Source: an uncultured Clostridium sp.
GTDB taxonomy: Bacteria; Bacillota; Clostridia; Lachnospirales; Lachnospiraceae
NCBI GenBank assembly: GCA_900538475.1
Contig: UPYT01000031.1
Span: forward strand, 1-23,319
Direction: 5' to 3'
DNA: 23,319 nucleotides
Within the stretch, counting starts at the first letter, position 1. Each line of letters starts with the position of its first letter. The position numbers and the translations under genes are program-made. Below are positions 17,934 to 23,319 of this stretch, piece by piece. The notes below the pieces were generated by a model that was given only the letters and a program-made list of their open reading frames with translations, did no database searches and was not told the origin of the DNA.

Positions 17934-19130
17934 ATGATTTCCGGAAAAATGAAGCCCTTGGTGGAGAATAATTCTGTAATTCGCGTGATGTTTGAGGAGG
18001 GAAAACGGCTGGCTGCTATTTACGGGGCAGAAAATGTCTATGATTTCAGTCTTGGAAATCCCAATGTTCCGGCGCCGCCGGAGGTTGAGCAGGCCATATT
18101 GGATACTTTGAGGGAGGAGGAGTCCACCTTTGTTCATGGATATATGAGCAATGCCGGATATGAGGATGTAAGAGAGACGATTGCCCAGTCGCTGAACAGC
18201 CGGTTTGGTACGAGATTCAGTCAGAAGAATATTCTGATGACGGTAGGTGCAGCCAGCGGACTGAATGTAATTTTAAAAACGATTCTGAATCCGGGAGATG
18301 AAGTCATTGTATTTGCTCCGTATTTTGTAGAGTACGGCAATTATGTCCGCAATTATGATGGCCAGCTTACGGTGATTTCTCCGAATACTGCTGATTTTCA
18401 GCCGAATCTGGAAGAATTTGCAGAGAAGATTACAGGCAGAACAAAGGCGGTTATTATCAATACGCCAAATAATCCGACTGGTGTAGTGTATTCCCATGAA
18501 ACACTGACTCGGCTGGCAGAGATTATGCGGCAGAAAACAAAAGAGCTGGGAACAGAGATGGTACTGATTTCCGATGAGCCTTACAGAGAGCTGGCCTATG
18601 ACGGAGTAGAGGTGCCTTATGTGACAAAGTACTATGCAGATACGGTAGTGTGCTATTCCTACAGTAAATCCCTGTCTCTTTCGGGTGAACGAATTGGCTA
18701 TCTGGTGATTCCGGATGAGTTTACAGACAGTGAAGCAGTATTTACAGCAGCAACGATTGCCAACCGTGTTCTTGGCTGTGTCAACGCCCCGTCTCTGATG
18801 CAGAGGGTGATTAAGCGGTGCATTGAGGCAGATGCCCGGGTCAACCTGGAGGCTTATGATAAAAACAGGAATCTTCTGTATCAAGGACTGAAAAAGCTGG
18901 GATTTTCCTGCATTAAGCCGGAGGGAGCATTTTATCTGTTTGTTAAGGCCCCGGAGCCGGATGAGAAAGCTTTCTGTGCCCGTGCGCAAAAGCATAATCT
19001 TTTGTTAGTTCCGGGAAGCTCCTTTGCCTGTCCGGGATATGTTCGGATTGCATATTGCGTATCGGAAAACCAGATTACCAGAGCCATGTCGGCCTTTGAG
19101 GCACTGGCACAGGAGTATGGGCTGGTATAG
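17934..19130 (+). CDS. PLP-dependent aminotransferase, aspartate/aromatic type
   Basis: The 398-residue protein is a class I/II fold-type I aminotransferase. Visible landmarks are FSLGNPNVPAP near the N-terminus, VGAASGLNVIL in the cofactor region, the NTPNNPTGVVY motif, ISDEPYREL, and the Schiff-base lysine K245 in SYSKSLSLSGERIGY. The late arginine that binds the substrate carboxylate is probably the one in YVRIAYC. The substrate is not certain: aspartate is most likely, but aromatic or alanine-type enzymes look similar. AGGAGG lies ten bases before the ATG. It is followed by a second aminotransferase after 137 nt. No terminator is seen in 17864-17933 or 19131-19267, so 16571 to 21504 may be one transcript. 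Confidence 0.92.
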   Translation: MISGKMKPLVENNSVIRVMFEEGKRLAAIYGAENVYDFSLGNPNVPAPPEVEQAILDTLREEESTFVHGYMSNAGYEDVRETIAQSLNSRFGTRFSQKNILMTVGAASGLNVILKTILNPGDEVIVFAPYFVEYGNYVRNYDGQLTVISPNTADFQPNLEEFAEKITGRTKAVIINTPNNPTGVVYSHETLTRLAEIMRQKTKELGTEMVLISDEPYRELAYDGVEVPYVTKYYADTVVCYSYSKSLSLSGERIGYLVIPDEFTDSEAVFTAATIANRVLGCVNAPSLMQRVIKRCIEADARVNLEAYDKNRNLLYQGLKKLGFSCIKPEGAFYLFVKAPEPDEKAFCARAQKHNLLLVPGSSFACPGYVRIAYCVSENQITRAMSAFEALAQEYGLV

Positions 19131-19267
19131 CTTTTGGAAGGGTTCCTGTGGTGTGGAGAGACGGCTGTTGAAGGAGGATGAGGATTCGCATCCAGGGAAA
19201 ACAGAATATCCGGGCACATCTGAAGAAGAAGGGTACTGCCTGGAAAGACCATGAGGAGGAAAAATCT

Positions 19268-20347
19268 ATGTACGGCTGGGAAAAATATATCAGAAAGGTT
19301 GTTCCCTATGTTCCTGGCGATCAGCCAAAGGGAGACCGGTTAATTAAGCTGAATACGAATGAAAATCCATATCCGCCTGCACCGGGAGTAAAAGAGGCTC
19401 TTTTGCAGATGGACTATGATCGTTTGAGAAAATATCCGGATCCGGCAGCAGGAGAGCTGGTAGCTGCTCTTGCAGAATATTACCATGTGGGAACAGATCA
19501 GGTCTTTGTGGGCGTTGGTTCTGACGATGTTATTGCAATGAGCTTTCTCACCTTTTTTAACTCTGAGAAGCCCATTCTGTTTCCGGATATTTCTTATTCT
19601 TTTTATAAGGTATGGGCAGAACTGTTCCAGATCCCCTTTGAAACTCCGGCTCTGGATGAGAATTTTGTCCTTCGTCCGGAGGATTATCTGAGAGAAAACG
19701 GAGGAATTATTTTTCCGAATCCCAATGCGCCTACAGGTCTTTTGCTTTCTCTGGATGAGGTGGAGAAGATTGTACGTTCCAATCAGGATAGCATTGTGAT
19801 TGTAGATGAGGCATATATTGATTTTGGCGGTGTTTCCGCCCTGTCTCTGGTTCCCAGGTATGAGAATCTTCTGGTAGTGCAGACCTTCAGCAAATCCAGA
19901 TCCATGGCTGGAATCCGAATTGGCTTTGCTATAGGAAATCCCAGACTGATTCGGGCGTTAAATGATGTTAAGTATTCCTATAATTCCTATACCATGAATA
20001 TGCCGTCCCTGATTCTTGGAAAAGAAGCTGTGAAGGACGATGCATATTTCAAGGAGACATTGAAGAAGATTATAGAGACAAGGGAGTGGTCGAAAAAGCA
20101 GTTAGAGCGGTTGGGCTTTACATTTCCGGACTCTATGTCAAACTTTATTTTTGCCTCTCATAAAACGGCAAAGGCAGAGGAAATTTTTGAGGCGCTGCGG
20201 GAAAATCAGATTTTTGTCAGATATTTTAAACAGCCAAAGCTGGAAAATTATCTGAGGATTTCCATTGGAACAAGAGAGGAAATGGAGGCATTGTTTGCTT
20301 TCCTTGAAACATATTTGCAGCAAGAAAATGAGAAGGTGATAGATTGA
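19268..20347 (+). CDS. hisC: Histidinol-phosphate aminotransferase-like enzyme
   Basis: The 359-residue protein has the HisC length and signatures: LNTNENPYPPAPGV near the N-terminus, FPNPNAPTG, VDEAYIDFGG and the Schiff-base lysine K209 in TFSKSRSMAGIRIGFA. HisC converts imidazole-acetol phosphate to histidinol phosphate in histidine synthesis and often also serves aromatic amino acids. I start at the ATG at 19268, which has GAGGAGG eight bases upstream; an earlier ATG at 19178 would add 30 unlike residues and abuts its own ribosome site. No other his gene is nearby, so this may be a lone housekeeping hisC or a paralogue with another substrate. Its stop overlaps the TTG start of the next gene (TTGA). 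Confidence 0.87.
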   Translation: MYGWEKYIRKVVPYVPGDQPKGDRLIKLNTNENPYPPAPGVKEALLQMDYDRLRKYPDPAAGELVAALAEYYHVGTDQVFVGVGSDDVIAMSFLTFFNSEKPILFPDISYSFYKVWAELFQIPFETPALDENFVLRPEDYLRENGGIIFPNPNAPTGLLLSLDEVEKIVRSNQDSIVIVDEAYIDFGGVSALSLVPRYENLLVVQTFSKSRSMAGIRIGFAIGNPRLIRALNDVKYSYNSYTMNMPSLILGKEAVKDDAYFKETLKKIIETREWSKKQLERLGFTFPDSMSNFIFASHKTAKAEEIFEALRENQIFVRYFKQPKLENYLRISIGTREEMEALFAFLETYLQQENEKVID

Positions 20348-21504
20348 AGGATGGGAAATATTATTTAGGAATCATCCTGAATATTGTTATTCCTTTGGCA
20401 GAAATCGGTCTGGTATGTGTGCTGGGGCCGAAGCTGCTTGTATTCTTTATGCCCTTTGTAATTGGCTGGATCATTGCCCTGATTGCCAATCCTCTGGTGC
20501 GGATGCTGGAGCGGCGGTTAAAGCTGGTTCGAAAGCACAGCTCAGCTTTGATTGTAGTTGCAGTTCTGGCTGCGGTAATTGGGCTGATGTATTTTCTGAT
20601 TTCCAGACTGTGGTATCAGGCCTGCGATCTGGCGAAGGATTTGCCGGAATTGTATGCAGTGGCAGCCGCAGAGGTGCAGAATGTATTTGCCCGGTTTGAT
20701 GATTTGTTTCGGATGCTTCCGGCCAATGTCCGGCAGTCCTGGCAGGAATTTGCCGGAAATGTAGGTCAGGGACTGAGCTTTCTGGTACAGAAAATAGCTT
20801 CGCCTACAGTAGAGGCTGCCGGCAATGCAGCAATGCGGCTTCCGCGGGTGCTGGTTAATGTGGTTGTAACGATTTTGTCTTCTTACTTTTTTATCGCAGA
20901 AAGAGACAAAATCATCGAATTTTGGAGAAAGCATCTGCCGGAAAAAGGAAATCAGTATTACAGCCATCTGAAAGGCGATGCAAAACGTCTCATAGGCGGA
21001 TATTTTATGGCTCAGTTTAAAATCATGTTTGTGGTGGGAGCCATGCTTCTTGCCGGTTTTCTGATTTTAAATATAAACTATGCATTTTTATTGGCATTTT
21101 TAGTATCTATGCTTGATTTTCTGCCTTTGTTTGGAACAGGAACCGTTCTGATTCCATGGGCTCTTATCAAGCTGCTGTCTGGAAAATATGCTCTGGCAGC
21201 AGGACTTGCTCTGCTGTATGTGCTGACACAGGTGGTTCGTCAGGTCATACAGCCGAAAATTGTGGGAGATTCTATGGGACTTCCGCCCTTGTGGACCCTG
21301 ATTTTTCTGTATCTGGGATTTAAGGTTCATGGAATATCCGGTATGATTCTGGCTGTTCCCATCGGAATTTTTGTGATGAATCTTTATCATTACGGAGCGT
21401 TTGATCCTCTGATTGGAAATATCAGACTTCTGGCAGAGGAGGTGCAGCTTTTGCGTGGGCCAAACGAAGCTGTACGGGAAACGGATCAGAAAGGGAAGTG
21501 CTAA
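20344..21504 (+). CDS. AI-2E family membrane protein (YtvI-like)
   Basis: The 386-residue protein has about seven or eight membrane segments. These are a pair near the N-terminus (about 8-48), one at 64-84, one before residue 185, and a cluster from about 228 to 345. The segments are separated by a long amphipathic stretch at about 90-165. The motif LDFLPLFGTGTVLIPWA and the GISGMILAVPIGIF segment are typical of the AI-2E/TqsA/PerM superfamily, to which the sporulation protein YtvI belongs. Members include exporters and Na+ antiporters; the cargo here is unknown. The start is a TTG at 20344 that overlaps the hisC stop by four bases (TTGA) with AAGGTGA just upstream, so translation is probably coupled. 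No terminator is evident before guaA. Confidence 0.85.
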   Translation: MKDGKYYLGIILNIVIPLAEIGLVCVLGPKLLVFFMPFVIGWIIALIANPLVRMLERRLKLVRKHSSALIVVAVLAAVIGLMYFLISRLWYQACDLAKDLPELYAVAAAEVQNVFARFDDLFRMLPANVRQSWQEFAGNVGQGLSFLVQKIASPTVEAAGNAAMRLPRVLVNVVVTILSSYFFIAERDKIIEFWRKHLPEKGNQYYSHLKGDAKRLIGGYFMAQFKIMFVVGAMLLAGFLILNINYAFLLAFLVSMLDFLPLFGTGTVLIPWALIKLLSGKYALAAGLALLYVLTQVVRQVIQPKIVGDSMGLPPLWTLIFLYLGFKVHGISGMILAVPIGIFVMNLYHYGAFDPLIGNIRLLAEEVQLLRGPNEAVRETDQKGKC

Positions 21505-21592
21505 TAGGGAAAATTACCTGTACTGTTTTCGGATGTCAATAAACATAGGGTTATGTGCGGAATATTTATGGAAATTTTCGAAATAATTTTTA

Positions 21593-21621
21593 TTGTATCT
21601 TATCTTTAAATTTTGTATAAT
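21593..21621 (+). promoter_or_regulatory. Probable sigma-A promoter of guaA
   Basis: TTGTAT (21593-21598) is separated by 17 bases from a perfect TATAAT (21616-21621). A second TATAAT with an extended TG (21628-21636) lies 15 bases later but would start too close to the ribosome site. The surrounding 21520-21640 is A/T-rich and holds no recognisable purine riboswitch. Confidence 0.65.
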
Positions 21622-21661
21622 GAACGTTGTTATAATTTGACGGAAAGTAGGAGGAAAGCTC

Positions 21662-23206
21662 GTGAACAGAGAAAAAATCATTGTCATTGATTTTGGCGGT
21701 CAGTATAATCAGCTGGTAGCCCGCCGTGTTCGTGAATGCAACGTTTACTGTGAAATATATTCCTATAAAACCGACATTGCTGCAATTCGGGAGATGAATC
21801 CGAAAGGAATTATTCTTACCGGAGGCCCCAACAGCTGTTACGAAGAGGGGGCTCCTGCCTGCAGCAGAGAACTGTTTGAAATGGGAATTCCTGTGCTTGG
21901 ACTGTGCTACGGCGCTCAGCTGATGATGCACGTTTTGGGCGGACATGTCTGCAAGGCACCGGTCCGTGAGTATGGAAAAATTGAGGTGACAGTGGATCAG
22001 AACTGCAAGCTGTTTACCAATGTAGCAGAAAAGACGATTTGCTGGATGAGTCACAATGACTATATTGAAAAGATTGCACCAGGATTTGAGATTACAGCCT
22101 ATACGGATAATTGTCCTGCAGCTGCAATGCAGTGTACAGAAAAGAATCTCTATGCAATTCAGTTCCATCCTGAGGTTCTTCATACAGAAGAGGGAACCAA
22201 GATGCTGTCCAATTTCGTATACAATGTATGCGGATGTGCCGGCGACTGGAAAATGGATGCATTTGTAGAACAATCGATTCAGGCAATCAGAGAGAAGGTA
22301 GGAGACGGCCGTGTACTTTGTGCCCTTTCCGGAGGTGTGGATTCTTCCGTGGCAGCCGTTCTTCTTTCAAAAGCCATTGGAAAACAGCTGACCTGTGTAT
22401 TTGTGGATCACGGTCTGCTGAGAAAAAATGAAGGTGATGAAGTAGAGGCCGTATTCGGTCCCGCTGGTGATTATGACCTGAATTTTATCCGTGTCAATGC
22501 CCAGGAACGCTATTACAAAAAGCTGGCCGGGATTGAGGATCCGGAGCAGAAGCGGAAAATAATCGGAGAAGAATTTATCCGCGTATTTGAAGAAGAAGCC
22601 AAGAAAATCGGTACGGTGGACTTCCTGGTACAGGGAACGATTTATCCAGATGTGGTAGAATCTGGCCTGGGCGGCGAGTCGGCTGTGATTAAGTCTCATC
22701 ATAACGTAGGCGGACTGCCGGACTATGTAGATTTTAAGGAGATTATCGAGCCTCTTCGAGATCTGTTTAAGGATGAGGTGCGCAAGGTAGGTCTGGAGCT
22801 TGGCATTCCGGAATACCTGGTATTCCGTCAGCCCTTCCCTGGTCCAGGACTTGGTGTTCGGATTGTAGGCGAGGTAACAGCGGAAAAGGTAAAGATTGTC
22901 CAGGATGCCGATGCAATCTTCCGTGAGGAAGTGGCAAATGCCGGCTATGATAAGAAGATTAACCAGTATTTTGCAGCTCTTACCAATATGCGCTCTGTAG
23001 GTGTCATGGGAGACGAGAGAACCTATGACTATGCAGTTGCTCTGCGCGCGGTAAGTACTATTGATTTTATGACTGCTGAGGCAGTGGAAATCCCATGGGA
23101 GGTTCTGCAGAAGGTAATGAGCAGAATTATCAATGAGGTGAAGGGAGTAAATCGGGTATTCTACGATTTGACTTCGAAGCCGCCGGGGACGATTGAGTTT
23201 GAATAA
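21662..23206 (+). CDS. guaA: GMP synthase (glutamine-hydrolysing)
   Basis: The 514-residue enzyme converts XMP to GMP using ATP and ammonia from glutamine. The N-terminal class I amidotransferase has the catalytic triad C82 (GLCYGAQ), H169 and E171 (QFHPEV). The ATP pyrophosphatase domain has the P-loop LSGGVDSS (222-229). The C-terminal dimerisation domain has [13 protein letters not shown] and ends KPPGTIEFE, as is usual. The start is a GTG at 21662 with AGGAGG seven bases upstream. It has its own promoter and a terminator at 23213-23252, so it is likely a single-gene unit. It acts directly after guaB of this window. Confidence 0.98.
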   Translation: MNREKIIVIDFGGQYNQLVARRVRECNVYCEIYSYKTDIAAIREMNPKGIILTGGPNSCYEEGAPACSRELFEMGIPVLGLCYGAQLMMHVLGGHVCKAPVREYGKIEVTVDQNCKLFTNVAEKTICWMSHNDYIEKIAPGFEITAYTDNCPAAAMQCTEKNLYAIQFHPEVLHTEEGTKMLSNFVYNVCGCAGDWKMDAFVEQSIQAIREKVGDGRVLCALSGGVDSSVAAVLLSKAIGKQLTCVFVDHGLLRKNEGDEVEAVFGPAGDYDLNFIRVNAQERYYKKLAGIEDPEQKRKIIGEEFIRVFEEEAKKIGTVDFLVQGTIYPDVVESGLGGESAVIKSHHNVGGLPDYVDFKEIIEPLRDLFKDEVRKVGLELGIPEYLVFRQPFPGPGLGVRIVGEVTAEKVKIVQDADAIFREEVANAGYDKKINQYFAALTNMRSVGVMGDERTYDYAVALRAVSTIDFMTAEAVEIPWEVLQKVMSRIINEVKGVNRVFYDLTSKPPGTIEFE

Positions 23207-23212
23207 TATATT

Positions 23213-23254
23213 AGAGCCAAGAAATGCCTATTTTGCGGGCTTTCTTGGCTCTTT
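23213..23254 (+). terminator. Terminator of guaA
   Basis: A 12-bp perfect stem (23213-23224 with 23241-23252) follows the guaA stop directly. The T-run after it is short (TTCT). It is probably an intrinsic terminator. Confidence 0.78.
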
Positions 23255-23263
23255 CTATGTCCG

Positions 23264-23293
23264 TTGACAATCAAATGACAATACTTTTTTAAT
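23264..23293 (+). promoter_or_regulatory. Probable promoter for a gene right of the window
   Basis: TTGACA (23264-23269) is followed at 18 bases by TTTAAT (23288-23293). The heptamer TGACAAT occurs twice, 11 bases apart (23265-23271 and 23276-23282), overlapping the -35. A small A/T-rich inverted repeat (ATTATT-gta-AATAAT) follows. No coding sequence is seen from 23254 to the end. Confidence 0.5.
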
Positions 23294-23319
23294 ATTATTG
23301 TAAATAATTTCTTCTTATT

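Noticed and set aside
19153..19254. Possible 33-residue peptide (GTG start) ending at the hisC ribosome site
   Set aside because: Its stop abuts the HisC ribosome site, which is suggestive, but the start signal is weak and the sequence resembles nothing. There is not enough support for a gene or attenuator.
19178..19267. N-terminal extension of the HisC-like protein
   Set aside because: The ATG at 19178 directly abuts GGAGG with no spacer, and the 30 extra residues do not resemble HisC. The ATG at 19268 has an ideal ribosome site.
21505..21661. Purine riboswitch upstream of guaA
   Set aside because: The leader after the best promoter is only about 34 nt and none of the conserved purine aptamer sequence is present.
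21590..22273. 227-codon minus-strand open frame opposite guaA
   Set aside because: It is antisense to the strongly conserved guaA amidotransferase domain and has no family features.

Overview
The window looks like core chromosome of a Clostridia member, most likely a Lachnospiraceae. The signs are moderate GC, strong AGGAGG-type ribosome sites, sigma-A promoters, a CIRCE-controlled groESL, the Gram-positive cdaA-cdaR pair, an HPr with both His15 and Ser46, and several small proteins of a type I associate with Lachnospiraceae. Almost every gene is on the plus strand. The exceptions are a DUF4397-like gene, a tRNA-Thr and an acidic membrane-anchored protein. I see no insertion sequence, phage gene, CRISPR array or obvious island.

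Layout. 1-1283: the terminator of an upstream gene, a minus-strand DUF4397-type gene with proline-rich repeats, and a minus-strand tRNA-Thr(GGT). 1443-4528: glutaminyl-tRNA synthetase followed 14 nt later by a MocR-type (GntR plus aminotransferase) regulator. 4529-5507: convergent terminators, an acidic membrane-anchored protein on the minus strand, and a divergent regulatory region with CIRCE. 5508-7446: groES-groEL. 7631-8125: a small DUF6106-like membrane protein. 8299-9753: guaB (IMP dehydrogenase) with its own promoter and a leader hairpin. 9854-10693: a sugar isomerase/epimerase-like TIM barrel. 10755-16495: an apparent operon of two unrecognised membrane proteins, cdaA (c-di-AMP synthase), cdaR, an HPr-like protein and PTS enzyme I, closed by a strong terminator. 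16571-17863: a lone polysaccharide polymerase-like membrane protein. 17934-21504: two PLP aminotransferases (AspC-like and HisC-like) and an AI-2E-family membrane protein coupled to the second. 21662-23206: guaA (GMP synthase) with its own promoter and terminator, then a probable outward promoter at the right edge.

How the genes work together. guaB and guaA are the two steps from IMP to GMP and each has its own promoter. groESL is a standard HrcA-type heat-shock operon. The most interesting block is 10755-16495. The c-di-AMP synthase and its regulator are preceded by two tightly coupled membrane proteins of unknown function. Downstream, the usual third gene glmM is replaced by the general PTS proteins. 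This is the best candidate here for an undescribed functional association, but it rests on gene order and translational coupling alone.
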